A DNA stretch of 64,000 bases, from contig NZ_BDFO01000001.1 in the NCBI RefSeq assembly GCF_001748245.1, positions 6,291,346-6,355,345 on the forward strand, in the 5' to 3' direction. The DNA is from Oligoflexus tunisiensis (GTDB lineage Bacteria; Bdellovibrionota_B; Oligoflexia; Oligoflexales; Oligoflexaceae). A program made the position numbers and the translations under genes. Of this stretch, positions 33,566-42,261 are shown one piece after another; position 1 is the stretch's first letter; the number at the start of each line of letters is the position of its first letter. The notes under the pieces are model-generated. The model was not told where the DNA came from, made no database searches, and saw nothing but the letters and a program-made list of their open reading frames with translations.

Positions 33566-35539
33566 ATGCAAAAATTCCAAACGCTTTTGCTTTTTTGGAA
33601 GCAAAGCTGGCTCGATGTTTTTCGCAGTTCCTCTTTGCCTCAGGACACGATCGCAGCGGTGACCGTGGCCGCTGTCGCTCTTCCTCTGAACATTGCATTG
33701 GCAGTGGCTTCCGGGCTGCCGCCGAGTGCCGGTCTTCTGGCTGGCGCCATCGGTGGAGGCATCGCTGCCATCTTCGGTGGTGCCCCCTTGCAGGTCACCG
33801 GACCGGCCGCCGCCTTGAATATCATGGTGCTTTCCATCACAAAGGATTATGGAGCGGTCGGTGTCGCGGCCGCCTGCCTGATCATTGGTGCTGTCCAGAT
33901 TGTGCTCTGTTCCCTGTCAGCCGGGCGTTTCATGCGTTTCGTGCCGGAAGCGGTGCTGGCAGGATTTACCACCGGTGTCGGTTTAAAATTGCTCGACAAT
34001 CAGATTCCGGAATTTCTTGGCTTCAACTACACCGTGTTTGAAATCGCGGTGATGCTGGAGAGGCCGGACTGGTTGCACGAGGTCTCATGGCTGGCCGTGG
34101 TCTGTGGGCTCTTCGTGGCGTTTCTGGTCACGACCTGCAAACCCTTCAAACGTTTTCCGGCGGCGCTCGTCGGGATTGCCATCATTACCGCGGTGTCGGT
34201 CCAACTCAATTGGAAGCTGGATCGGGTCGGAACCATACCGGCCCTCCTGCCCTGGCCGGCTCTGCCTTCCCTCGCCGCCGACAGGTGGTTGAGTTTGATC
34301 CTCGCAACCCTGCCGCTGGCCCTGCTGGCTGCGATTGAATCGCTGCTGTCCGCACAGGCCATCGATCGTCTGGCGCAAGCACGCAAACCGCATATGCCGG
34401 ATCTGGAACTCTTCGGCCAGGGCCTGGCCAACATCGGGTCCGGTCTGGTCAGTGGGATGCCTGTGTCCGGCGTTGTGGTTCGTTCCTCAGTGAATGTGCA
34501 ATGTGGAGCCCGGAGCCGGCTGAGTGCTCTTCTGCATGGTGCGATCCTGCTTTTTTCCATTCTGTATCTGAATGAAACCATGGCTCTGATTCCGCTCGCT
34601 GCGCTGGCCGGTCTGCTCTGCGTCATCGGCATGCGCCTGATCGAAGTTCATACGCTGGCTCATTACTGGCACAAGGACCGCGTGCAGGCTCTGGCCTTTC
34701 TTCTGACCGCTGTTGGAACTCTGACCGGTCATCTGATGCTCGGGCTGGTGCTGGGCATTCTGGTGGCCTGGTTCAGTCATTGGCGGGCTGGAAAATCAGA
34801 AAGCGCCGCAGGGCCGCGTCCCGCGGGGGCACAAGGCCGACGGGCTGTGATCAAAAATCCTGAAAAGAGTCAACGGCGACCGGCGCACTATCATCCCGCG
34901 GCCTCCGGCAGCAACTGGCTCTCCCAGATCAGGGAAAGAGCCCAGCCTGCCGCCTCGTCCTTCGTTCACCAGAAGGCTTCGGTCATTGGCCGGGTCGTCC
35001 TGGGTGAGCATGTCCACATCGCAGCGGAAAGTTCGGTGCGGGCGGATGAAGGCTCCCCTTTCTTCATTGGTTCGAATTCGAATATTCAGGACGGAGTGGT
35101 GATTCATGCGTTGAAGGAAAAGTGGGTGAACGTTGCGGGTGAGGACTGGGCCGTCTTCATCGGTGAAGAGGTTTCCGTGGCCCATCAGGCTCTGATCCAT
35201 GGGCCCTGTTACATCGGTGATCATTCCTTTGTCGGCTTTCAGGCCGTGGTGCATGACTCGGTGGTGGGAGCGCATTGTTATGTCGGGATAGGCGCCATCG
35301 TCGTCGGTGTGGAGATCGAAGCGGGTCGCTATGTGCCGCATGGAGCGGTGGTCGATTCCCAGGCGAAAGCCGATCAATTGCCACCGGTGACGGATGCCCA
35401 TCGGCATTTCAATGAGGACGTGGTTGACGTGAACAAGGGTCTGGTGTCGGCCTATCGCCGGCATCATCAGGAGCAGAATCACGTCCGGCGCAAAGTCGCT
35501 GTCGTGAGCGGACAACGTTCCTGGGTGGATCGCTTTTAA
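33566..35539 (+). CDS. SulP anion transporter fused to gamma-class carbonic anhydrase
   Basis: A 657-residue fusion. Residues about 10-410 are a SulP (SLC26-type) transporter with about 10-14 membrane helices and the LPQDTIAAVTVAAVALPLN start and AAIESLLSAQAIDRLA region. After a Pro/Lys-rich linker comes a left-handed beta-helix carbonic anhydrase (about 465-640) very like Cam/CcmM: RADEGSPFFIG, NIQDGVVIHAL, SVAHQALIHGPC. The three zinc histidines are His514, His540 and His545, with the same 5-residue spacing as Cam 117-122, and the Arg-x-Asp-Glu is kept. The acidic loop of Cam is missing, as in CcmM. The normal C-terminal STAS domain of SulP is absent, replaced by the enzyme. It likely imports bicarbonate and hydrates or dehydrates CO2. 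A TTG at 33530 is an alternative start. Confidence 0.9.
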   Translation: MQKFQTLLLFWKQSWLDVFRSSSLPQDTIAAVTVAAVALPLNIALAVASGLPPSAGLLAGAIGGGIAAIFGGAPLQVTGPAAALNIMVLSITKDYGAVGVAAACLIIGAVQIVLCSLSAGRFMRFVPEAVLAGFTTGVGLKLLDNQIPEFLGFNYTVFEIAVMLERPDWLHEVSWLAVVCGLFVAFLVTTCKPFKRFPAALVGIAIITAVSVQLNWKLDRVGTIPALLPWPALPSLAADRWLSLILATLPLALLAAIESLLSAQAIDRLAQARKPHMPDLELFGQGLANIGSGLVSGMPVSGVVVRSSVNVQCGARSRLSALLHGAILLFSILYLNETMALIPLAALAGLLCVIGMRLIEVHTLAHYWHKDRVQALAFLLTAVGTLTGHLMLGLVLGILVAWFSHWRAGKSESAAGPRPAGAQGRRAVIKNPEKSQRRPAHYHPAASGSNWLSQIRERAQPAASSFVHQKASVIGRVVLGEHVHIAAESSVRADEGSPFFIGSNSNIQDGVVIHALKEKWVNVAGEDWAVFIGEEVSVAHQALIHGPCYIGDHSFVGFQAVVHDSVVGAHCYVGIGAIVVGVEIEAGRYVPHGAVVDSQAKADQLPPVTDAHRHFNEDVVDVNKGLVSAYRRHHQEQNHVRRKVAVVSGQRSWVDRF

Positions 35540-35553
35540 AAGGAGAACCTATC

Positions 35554-36456
35554 GTGTGGTCAGGTGAAATTCTTGTCAGTCTATTTTGTGGTTTTTTGTT
35601 GTACCTCGTTTATCTCGCCAGTCGTTGTCTTTTTCAGGTTCAGGAAGGGCACGTCGGTGTTCTGGTCAGTTGCGGCAAGGCCCTGCATGTGGATGGCCGC
35701 GAAGATCAGCTCCGAACCCTGGGCCCCGGCCTGCATTGGAAATGGCCCTGGCAGACCGTGCATAAGGTTTCGATGATGGAACAGATGATTGACCTCTCGG
35801 GTGAGCAGGGAGGAACGACCGCGATGGCGTCCGACGGCACCATGCTACGGCTCGATTCCAAACTGCGCTTCACCCCACAGGCCGCGCATCTGCATCACTA
35901 TCTTTTTTCGATGGAACGTCCGGTCGAGCATGTGAAGGGTCTTTTCACCTGTCTTCTACGCAACGAGATCGCCAACTTCGATCAGCCGGAGACCAAGGCT
36001 CCGACCGATTTGAAGCAGCTGCCCTATCTGCCGGTGCGGGTCGGTTCGTATGCCGCCATCCGCCGGGATCGGCGTCTTCTGAATCAGCATATTCAGGAAT
36101 TCTGCCGGGCCCAGATCGGGGATCGTTATGGAGTCCGCTTCGATGGTGTGGACCTCACCGATATTCTGCCGCCGGATGAACTCGCGCATTCCCTCAACAG
36201 TGTGATGAATGCTCAAAGCGAAGCGCAAAGACTTCTGGCCCAGACCGAAGCGGAGTGCGAACAAAGACTCCTGGCCGCCCGCAAGGGTCTCGCCATTGCC
36301 CGGGCGCGAGCGCGCGCTGTGGAGGATGAAATTGGAACCATGGGAGGATTGCTCGTGGAGCTCCAAAGAAATGGAACGCTCGATCTTTATGTCGAACGTC
36401 GCCGCAACGAAGTTCTGGCTGAATCCCGAATCTCCTATATCAAGAGGCCGTCATGA
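35554..36456 (+). CDS. SPFH/band-7 membrane protein, first of pair
   Basis: A 300-residue protein with one N-terminal membrane helix (EILVSLFCGFLLYLVYLASR) and an SPFH/band-7 domain (VQEGHVGVLVSCGK, LGPGLHWKWPWQTVHKV, later QMIDLSGEQGG). A C-terminal coiled coil (ALNSVMNAQSEAQRLLAQTEAE) follows, as in HflK, QmcA and stomatin-like proteins that form oligomeric membrane scaffolds. The start is GTG with AAAAGGAGAACC upstream, 14 bases after the SulP fusion. It overlaps the next SPFH gene by four bases. The pair probably makes a heteromeric scaffold like HflK-HflC. Confidence 0.83.
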   Translation: MWSGEILVSLFCGFLLYLVYLASRCLFQVQEGHVGVLVSCGKALHVDGREDQLRTLGPGLHWKWPWQTVHKVSMMEQMIDLSGEQGGTTAMASDGTMLRLDSKLRFTPQAAHLHHYLFSMERPVEHVKGLFTCLLRNEIANFDQPETKAPTDLKQLPYLPVRVGSYAAIRRDRRLLNQHIQEFCRAQIGDRYGVRFDGVDLTDILPPDELAHSLNSVMNAQSEAQRLLAQTEAECEQRLLAARKGLAIARARARAVEDEIGTMGGLLVELQRNGTLDLYVERRRNEVLAESRISYIKRPS

Positions 36457-37388
36457 CCATTCAACTCGCAATCGTCCTGAGCTTTCTGGGTGGGCTCCTG
36501 CTGCTTCCTTTTGGAGCCTTTCTCTTCAAACAGTTCACCATCCAGGTCGAGGATGGAACCGCCGCGATAGTCACGACCTTCGGGCGCTGGCAAAAAACCC
36601 TGGATCAACCCGGCCTTCACCTGTATCCGCGCCGCGCCTGGCCCTGGGTCAAGGTGAAACCCATCTCGCTCAAGCGGGACTTTCGTCACTATGAGGAAAT
36701 CCACGTCAATGATCGCAGCGGGACCACCGTGGTCATCGATGTGTGGATTGAGCTGTCGATTGCGGCTCCTGAGAAGGCCCTCTTCCGCGTGGACAATTTT
36801 GAGGCGGCTTTGCAGAGTCTTTTAACCAACTCCACCGCGTCGATCCTCGGCAATTTTGAATTCCAGCAGATTCTGAGCAACCGCAGCGAACTGGGTCGTC
36901 TTCTGAAAGAGGATATTCGGGAGGAAACATCGCGCTGGGGCCTGGAAATTGAGCTGGTGTTTATCAGCAAGCTCAGTCTTTTGCCTGATGTCGCGCAGCA
37001 GCTCTTTGATACGGTCGCCGCCCGCCTTGACAAGGCCAGGGTCGATATCGAGGAAGCCGGGCGCCTGGAGGCCGCGCAGCTGGATGCGGAAACTTCGGCC
37101 ACGATCGCCGGTCTGGTGGCCGAGGCCCAGGGTCAGTATGCTCTCGCGGTTGGCAGCGCTTATGCCAGGCTCGGAAAAAATCAGGAGCTGCTCAGCGCCT
37201 ATCGGGAACTGTATGAGCTTTCCCTGATGAAGCCGCAACGGACCGTGGCCTTCCGCGGTTTTGCGGATCAGGAAATAAAGGCTTTGGATGCAGCCATGGC
37301 CGTACCCAACATCTTCGATCATATTCCGATTCACGGCAACCGCGCGTCGGGTTTGCACGCCGTGGAGAGAGACGAACACAAGAGTTGA
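36453..37388 (+). CDS. SPFH/band-7 membrane protein, second of pair
   Basis: A 311-residue protein: an N-terminal membrane helix (AIVLSFLGGLLLLPFGAFLF), the band-7 domain (FTIQVEDGTAAIVTTFGR, LDQPGLHLYP, then VNDRSGTTVVIDVW) and a C-terminal coiled coil with Ala/Glu-rich helices (KARVDIEEAGRLEAAQLD). The ATG overlaps the preceding stop, so the two are translationally coupled. It has the same general architecture as its neighbour but differs in sequence, which suggests distinct partners in one complex rather than recent duplication. Its function with the SulP-CA fusion is inferred only from operon structure. Confidence 0.85.
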   Translation: MTIQLAIVLSFLGGLLLLPFGAFLFKQFTIQVEDGTAAIVTTFGRWQKTLDQPGLHLYPRRAWPWVKVKPISLKRDFRHYEEIHVNDRSGTTVVIDVWIELSIAAPEKALFRVDNFEAALQSLLTNSTASILGNFEFQQILSNRSELGRLLKEDIREETSRWGLEIELVFISKLSLLPDVAQQLFDTVAARLDKARVDIEEAGRLEAAQLDAETSATIAGLVAEAQGQYALAVGSAYARLGKNQELLSAYRELYELSLMKPQRTVAFRGFADQEIKALDAAMAVPNIFDHIPIHGNRASGLHAVERDEHKS

Positions 37389-37406
37389 CCGCACAAGGAG
37401 GATTTT

Positions 37407-37835
37407 ATGCGAAAGATGGGATTGATCACAGTCTTATGGGGAATCCTGGCGAGCAGCCTCGCCCAGGGATCCACGCACGCGACCCGGTGGACTCTGCGCA
37501 ATGAGGCGCAGGCTCCCATGACCCTCAGCTGCCGGAATATTTCGGTGTCCGCGCTGGACATCGTTCTCCCCGAGCAGACCCTGGCCCCCGGGGCGCAGAT
37601 CATCCACGACTGGGGTGATCGTTATTACAATGATGGTCTTTGGTTGAATCCTGGAAAATGGAGCTGCTCGGTAAAGGCGGTGAGTCCGCGCCTGGTGTCC
37701 GAGCGCACCGCAACCTTTTCCACCGACTGGGGCGAGGCGATCACGGTGGTGCTGAACCTCGTGGACAATCAGGTGCGGCTGAAAAAGATTCCTGTGAAAC
37801 CGCCTCTGGCCAAAGGCAAGAGCAAGGATAAGTAA
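37407..37835 (+). CDS. Small secreted protein, last gene of SulP-CA-SPFH unit
   Basis: A 142-residue protein with a signal peptide (GLITVLWGILASSLAQGS). The mature region is beta-rich with two cysteines (LSCRNISV and WSCSVKAV), which may be linked, and a Lys/Pro-rich tail (KKIPVKPPLAKGKSKDK). No family was recognised. AAGGAGG is an almost perfect ribosome site, 18 bases after the second SPFH gene, so it belongs to that unit. It converges on the pirin gene with a 4-base gap. Confidence 0.7.
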   Translation: MRKMGLITVLWGILASSLAQGSTHATRWTLRNEAQAPMTLSCRNISVSALDIVLPEQTLAPGAQIIHDWGDRYYNDGLWLNPGKWSCSVKAVSPRLVSERTATFSTDWGEAITVVLNLVDNQVRLKKIPVKPPLAKGKSKDK

Positions 37836-37839
37836 GATC

Positions 37840-38625
37840 TCACGAGCGCGGTTTGGGAAAGAGGGGATACGGCAGCACGAGAGGCACGCGCAGCCAGATC
37901 AAGCGCAGATTCTCGTGCGCGTTCACCTCCCACCGTGTTTCATGCTCCGCCTGATGCACGAGAAAATCCCGCGCGCCGATGACAAAGTCCTGATTCCCGA
38001 CCCGCCAGCTTCCCCGTCCTTTCAGAACGATGGCAGCCCAACCCATGTTGGCTGCTACATCCCCATCCGCATGGGTACCCGCCGCAAGATTGAGATCCTG
38101 CATTGTCACATCCGGCGTGACGAGTGAGACCGGACTCTGCCGGCCCAAAAGATTCGTGGCGGCCCCCTCCTGCGAAAATTGTGCGGCGCTCCAGGAGAGA
38201 TAGCGGGGTGGAACTCCCACCTCCTGACGAAAATGCGGATCGAGCCAGATCTGAAGACTCCTGGCTGGAGTCTGAACAAAGTGCTCTTCATGTTCCATTC
38301 CCGATCCAGTCTGCATGAGCTGCAGACCACCGGCGTCGATGCGGGAGCGATGGCCGAGCGTATCCCGATGTTCGATCGCTCCTTCCAGGACATAGGACAG
38401 GATTTCAAAACCGCGATGCGGATGCGCCTCCACAGCTGCGATTCGATCCGCCTGAGCCCAGGCCCAATAGTAAAGGGGGCCGATCCGATGAATGGCGGAA
38501 CCCTCGCCGGCAAAGCCGATCATCTTTTGTTCGGTGATCGCACCCTGATCAAAACTTCCACAGGCCTGCTCCGCAGGAGACAGCACACGGGTGAAATACT
38601 GCGGAGGCCGAACTTTCTTTCCCAT
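37840..38625 (-). CDS. Pirin family protein
   Basis: A 261-residue cupin-type protein of the pirin family. The metal-site motif of the N-terminal cupin domain, HPHRGFEILSYVLEG with the following EHRDTLGH, is clear, as is the QTGSGMEHEE segment. A second cupin domain follows. Pirins bind iron and some have quercetinase activity or act in regulation. The ATG at 38625 overlaps the stop of the upstream gene (TAATG), so the start was set there rather than 15 bases further upstream. Confidence 0.9.
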   Translation of the reverse strand: MGKKVRPPQYFTRVLSPAEQACGSFDQGAITEQKMIGFAGEGSAIHRIGPLYYWAWAQADRIAAVEAHPHRGFEILSYVLEGAIEHRDTLGHRSRIDAGGLQLMQTGSGMEHEEHFVQTPARSLQIWLDPHFRQEVGVPPRYLSWSAAQFSQEGAATNLLGRQSPVSLVTPDVTMQDLNLAAGTHADGDVAANMGWAAIVLKGRGSWRVGNQDFVIGARDFLVHQAEHETRWEVNAHENLRLIWLRVPLVLPYPLFPKPRS

Positions 38626-39095
38626 TACTGATAGTCCCATTTCAGCTCGGCGATCCGGAGCTCACCATCCTTTTTGATCAGGAGGTAATGTTCCTGAACG
38701 GATTTTTTCTTTTCATAGTCGGTGACAAGTTCCATGCGCACCGACTGCTGACCATTCTGCGTTTCCGCCATATACTCCGTGGAACGACTGGCGCCGCGCA
38801 CGCCAAGATCATTCTGCACCTGCTTTGCCAAAATTTTTATCACCTCCAGTTTGTCCTGATCCCAGGTCGTCCAATCCTGAAGACATTCCTCGGGCGGTTC
38901 CTCCAGGAGGCACTCATTGAATTTTTGAGGAACCTCCTTGCCGGTGAATCCACTGCCATCAAAAATAAAATTGATCGCCGCGAACAAGCCTGCGATCACG
39001 AGGATCACTCCCAGAATCAGCGCCAAGCCAACGCCGAGAAAGACAAAGAGAAACGCGAGCATTATCAAAACCAGAGCACTGATAAAAAAGCTCAT
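38625..39095 (-). CDS. Membrane protein of unknown function, 156 residues
   Basis: Two N-terminal hydrophobic segments (ISALVLIMLAFLFVFLGVGL, then ILGVILVIAGLFAAI) are followed by a soluble domain of about 105 residues with a Cys pair (NECLLEEPPEEC) and a beta-rich C-terminus (VRMELVTDYEKKK, HYLLIKKDGELRI). The C-terminal part resembles small DUF4864-like domains, but the match is only by eye. It is directly upstream of pirin and translationally coupled. Confidence 0.65.
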   Translation of the reverse strand: MSFFISALVLIMLAFLFVFLGVGLALILGVILVIAGLFAAINFIFDGSGFTGKEVPQKFNECLLEEPPEECLQDWTTWDQDKLEVIKILAKQVQNDLGVRGASRSTEYMAETQNGQQSVRMELVTDYEKKKSVQEHYLLIKKDGELRIAELKWDYQ

Positions 39096-39278
39096 CCTGT
39101 CCTCCTGCCTGCATGGAGCGGGTCACGTTGCACAGTCAGAGTAATTTCCCAAGTCAGCCGAGACAAGCGAAATCCCTGTTGCCAACTTTAGCTCATCCTG
39201 AAACTCTTTCCACTCCCATGTTTTGCGCTGTTGCTGAAAACGGACAGACGGAAATCTTTTCTGTTGAGCGTTTTCGCA

Positions 39279-39308
39279 TTGACCAAAAATAGCAACGCTG
39301 TCTATGCT
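39279..39308 (+). promoter_or_regulatory. Sigma-70-type promoter upstream of the secreted-protein gene
   Basis: TTGACC at 39279, an 18-base spacer and TATGCT at 39303. It lies about 45 bases before the ATG of the secreted-protein gene. The same TATGCT with 18-base spacing occurs before aceB. Confidence 0.55.
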
Positions 39309-39352
39309 CCGGTGCAAATACGTTTCTCAAATTCACGCGTATGGAGGAAATC

Positions 39353-39913
39353 ATGCTCTTCTCGAAACTTCTCGCCCTGGGTGCTCTTTGTGTTGGCAGT
39401 ATGGCGATGGCTGACATTCAAGGTCTCTATCAAGCCGACTGCTGGCCGGTTCAAGACGAAGGCCTTTCGGTCGGCCGGAGTATTAACTTCGAAAAGGAAA
39501 CAGCGACGCAGATTCAGACCATTTACGGTGATCTGACTTGCTCCGCGGCTGCTTACTCCTTCACCTTCCAGGGTCCTTACACGATCGCGGCCGATGGCGC
39601 CGTTGATTTCACCTCGGCCTCGATTCAACTGACCGCGCTTGATGCTCGTGTTGCCGAGAGCTTCACCACCTCTCAGCTCTGTGGCATCGCCAGTTGGGAA
39701 GCCGGCGTGCCTCATGAAGTGGCAGGCCTTGACTGTGGCGGCACGCAAATTCCTGCCGCCAACAGCGTGACCTATGATCGCGTGAAAGAAGTGGAAGGCG
39801 GCATTGTCTTCGGCGCCGTGACCGAGGATAAGGATGGTTCCACTCTGGAAAAACGCCCCACCACCTATGACGAGTCGGACATTTACAAGGCCGTCACTAG
39901 CAGCTCACGCTAA
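39353..39913 (+). CDS. Small secreted protein, 186 residues
   Basis: A protein with a signal peptide (LFSKLLALGALCVGSMAMA, cut before DIQG). The mature part contains four cysteines (ADCWPV, DLTCSAA, SQLCGIA, LDCGGTQ), which probably pair, and is rich in beta strands. No family was recognised. GGAGG ends six bases before the ATG, which favours this start over the in-frame ATG 12 bases earlier. It has its own promoter and terminator, so it is a single-gene unit. Confidence 0.75.
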   Translation: MLFSKLLALGALCVGSMAMADIQGLYQADCWPVQDEGLSVGRSINFEKETATQIQTIYGDLTCSAAAYSFTFQGPYTIAADGAVDFTSASIQLTALDARVAESFTTSQLCGIASWEAGVPHEVAGLDCGGTQIPAANSVTYDRVKEVEGGIVFGAVTEDKDGSTLEKRPTTYDESDIYKAVTSSSR

Positions 39914-39921
39914 TAAGATGA

Positions 39922-39950
39922 GGCTTCCCCCTGGGGAAGCCCCCCATTTT
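39922..39950 (+). terminator. Rho-independent terminator
   Basis: GGCTTCCCC pairs with GGGGAAGCC across a tiny loop, followed by CCCCCATTTT. It lies 9 bases after the stop of the secreted-protein gene. Confidence 0.7.
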
Positions 39951-40039
39951 CCCCTGTTTTATGGGGAAATGTACCTGGATCCGCTCAAAAAACCATGCTA
40001 CGATTTGCTCATCGTTATCAAATCGTGCTGAGGACAAGA

Positions 40040-41329
40040 GTGGTGGATCCCAAACTCCTGCAGGATTTCCGTTTCGACGAAACGCGATTCCGTAATCCCA
40101 TTATCGAGACCGGCGCCGATCCCTGGATCATCCAAAAAGACGAGCTTTATTACTATTGCTTCTCTGACAATAAATCATCCATCTACGTGAGCTACGCCTC
40201 CTGCCCCACGCGGCTGGCCAAGGCCAAGAAACATTTGATCTGGCGCGCTCCCAAACGTCAGGCGTACTCTCACGAGACCTGGGCGCCTGAACTTCATTAT
40301 TTGGATGGCCGCTGGTACGTGTACTTTGCGGCCTCTGACGGCAACAATCACACGCATCGCATGTATGTGCTGGAAGGCGACAGCCCGACCGGCCCTTTCC
40401 GTTTCAAAGGCCAGATTTCACCGTCGACAGATCGCTGGGCGATTGATGGTACTGTCCTTGAAATGGATGACGGCCAGCGTTACTTCGTCTGGTCCGGCTG
40501 GGACGGACATGCCAATATCCAGCAGAACCTCTATATCGCCCGGATGGAGAATCCCTGGACGCTGGTGGAGCAGACCGTTCCCAACCCCGTAATCAAGCCC
40601 CTCAGGCGGCAAACCGGAACCCTGCTCAATCTGGAAGTCACGGCGGAAGAGGCCGGTTCCTATAGCCTGGAAATTCTCTATTCGTGCACCGCAACCGGCA
40701 TGCAGCGGCTTGAGATCAACGATGAGAGTCATCTCGGTCTGCACTATACGCCGACGGGCAACCGCAACTGGCAGACTCACTTTGAAACGATCGAACTGGT
40801 CCAGGGCTGCAACGTGCTGCGCCTCGCGGAAGGGATTGGCAAGGTCAAGATCGACAAGGTTCTGATCCGTCCTGTGGGTCATGACCGCACCATGATCTCC
40901 TGCCCCGAATTCCCCTGGGAAAAGCTCGGCGGGCCGCCTTATGTCAATGAAGGGCCGCAAATTCTGCGAAAGCACGGGCGTCTGCACATCGTGTATTCAG
41001 CCAGTGGCAGCTGGACCGACCATTATCAGCTGGGTCTTTTGACGTTTCAGGGCGGAAATGTCCTGGAGAAGCGCAATTGGAAAAAGCGGGGACCCGTCTT
41101 CGCTGGAACCGATCGCGTGTTTGGACCCGGCCATGCCTCGTTTATCGAATATGAAGGGCATGACTGGATAGTTTATCACGCAGCCAAACATAGTGGAGCG
41201 GGATGGAACCGCCATGTGCGGATGCAGCCCTTTTTCTGGGATGAGTCGGGCGATCCCATTTTCGGATCGCCCTGGCCCACCTTGCAGAATGATGAAGCCA
41301 CTGGCTTTATCCGTACCTCTGGAGCCTGA
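40040..41329 (+). CDS. GH43-family glycoside hydrolase with an inserted beta-domain
   Basis: A five-bladed propeller enzyme, 429 residues. Catalytic residues of GH43 are visible: Asp27 (TGADPW), Asp136 (WAIDGTVL) and Glu304 (YVNEGPQIL). Between blades, about residues 189-279, lies an inserted beta-sandwich resembling a family 6/35 carbohydrate-binding module (GSYSLEILYSC and VLRLAEGIGKVKID). There is no signal peptide, so it appears cytosolic, which is unusual for such hydrolases. GTG 40040 was taken as start, with TGAGGACAAG upstream; an ATG at 39995 is possible but has no site. Substrate is probably an arabinose- or xylose-containing glycan. Confidence 0.85.
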   Translation: MVDPKLLQDFRFDETRFRNPIIETGADPWIIQKDELYYYCFSDNKSSIYVSYASCPTRLAKAKKHLIWRAPKRQAYSHETWAPELHYLDGRWYVYFAASDGNNHTHRMYVLEGDSPTGPFRFKGQISPSTDRWAIDGTVLEMDDGQRYFVWSGWDGHANIQQNLYIARMENPWTLVEQTVPNPVIKPLRRQTGTLLNLEVTAEEAGSYSLEILYSCTATGMQRLEINDESHLGLHYTPTGNRNWQTHFETIELVQGCNVLRLAEGIGKVKIDKVLIRPVGHDRTMISCPEFPWEKLGGPPYVNEGPQILRKHGRLHIVYSASGSWTDHYQLGLLTFQGGNVLEKRNWKKRGPVFAGTDRVFGPGHASFIEYEGHDWIVYHAAKHSGAGWNRHVRMQPFFWDESGDPIFGSPWPTLQNDEATGFIRTSGA

Positions 41330-41344
41330 AGGCTCCCTTTCCCT

Positions 41345-41530
41345 TCAGTTCGGATCCGTCAGGGGCGGATTCGGGCACTTGGGCTCACCCAGATTCATGT
41401 CATAAGCCGGATCGCCGGGAGGAAGACACTCCTGGGCGCGCGTCTGATGACGTTCGGAGGGTGGCACATCCGTGCAGTGCTGCATGCTGAAGCCAAGAGA
41501 CAGAAGGAGAACAGAACGCAGGCTCTTCAT
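41345..41530 (-). CDS. Small probable lipoprotein, 61 residues
   Basis: A short protein with an N-terminal hydrophobic stretch (SVLLLSLGFSMQHC) that could be a lipoprotein signal with acylation at Cys19, although the residue before the cysteine (His) is unusual. The rest is Pro/Cys-bearing (ECLPPGDPAYD, PKCPNPP). Its ATG overlaps the stop of the ferritin-like gene by four bases, which supports its being real. No family is known. It may be the envelope partner of the ferritin-like proteins. Confidence 0.6.
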   Translation of the reverse strand: MKSLRSVLLLSLGFSMQHCTDVPPSERHQTRAQECLPPGDPAYDMNLGEPKCPNPPLTDPN

Positions 41531-42261
41531 AGCTTGGTTTTCCCCATGGTCAGTTCCTTCAGAAGCATGCGTATATCGATGACATGCTGCTCCTCTTCGG
41601 CCATGGCTCTTTGGAATTGAGCCAAATGATCTTGATCGCCCATGTCACGGGTGAGTTCGATCAGAAGGTTCCAGCCGTCCTGATCCGCCAGTTCAGCAAT
41701 CAGAATAGCCTCCAAACACTGCGAGATGCTCGTCCGCGGATCATTCAAGACCTGCACCAGCCCCATGGAGGCGACGGCCATGGTATCCGCGCCAGGTGTC
41801 ATGGCGGTGGGATCCGCGCCCACATCCTCCATGGCCTTCTTCAGCAGCATCATATGTTCCAGCTCCGAATTACAGATCTCCTGTAGACGAAGGAGATCCA
41901 CCCTGGGATCCCGCATGGGATCGGCTTCGCATTTGCGAATCAGAGCCCGATAAAGCCGCACGCCCGTGCGTTCGAAGGCCAGGCGTTCACCCAGCTTGTC
42001 GACCAGAATCTCGGGTTTCTCACCTTTGACCTTTTCATAACCGGTCTTGGCCATACCTTTCAGAGTCATCGGCACGGGAATGGAGCCAATGGTGTGAGCG
42101 TCCTTCACGTAGTCCATTCGAATCTTTTCCGGTGTATCCAGAGACGCTTCCATCTCGTCCCAAGGGAAGTCCTTCGAGGATTCAAGCATGGCAGCTGTCA
42201 TGAGGGGCGACATCTGACTGCCGGTGCGATTTCTGCCAAGCGTGGGTTCCAGATGAGTCAT
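41527..42261 (-). CDS. Ferritin-like protein, single domain
   Basis: A 244-residue protein. The second half is a ferritin-like four-helix bundle, with carboxylates and histidines in the order LAFERTG, NSELEHMML, AELADQDGW and AEEEQHVID. This matches a di-metal site with two E-x-x-H motifs. The first 90 residues form a different, acidic leader (KDFPWDEME). It is translationally coupled to the neighbours on both sides. It might store or oxidise iron, or protect against peroxide, but no ligand is proven. Confidence 0.8.
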   Translation of the reverse strand: MTHLEPTLGRNRTGSQMSPLMTAAMLESSKDFPWDEMEASLDTPEKIRMDYVKDAHTIGSIPVPMTLKGMAKTGYEKVKGEKPEILVDKLGERLAFERTGVRLYRALIRKCEADPMRDPRVDLLRLQEICNSELEHMMLLKKAMEDVGADPTAMTPGADTMAVASMGLVQVLNDPRTSISQCLEAILIAELADQDGWNLLIELTRDMGDQDHLAQFQRAMAEEEQHVIDIRMLLKELTMGKTKL

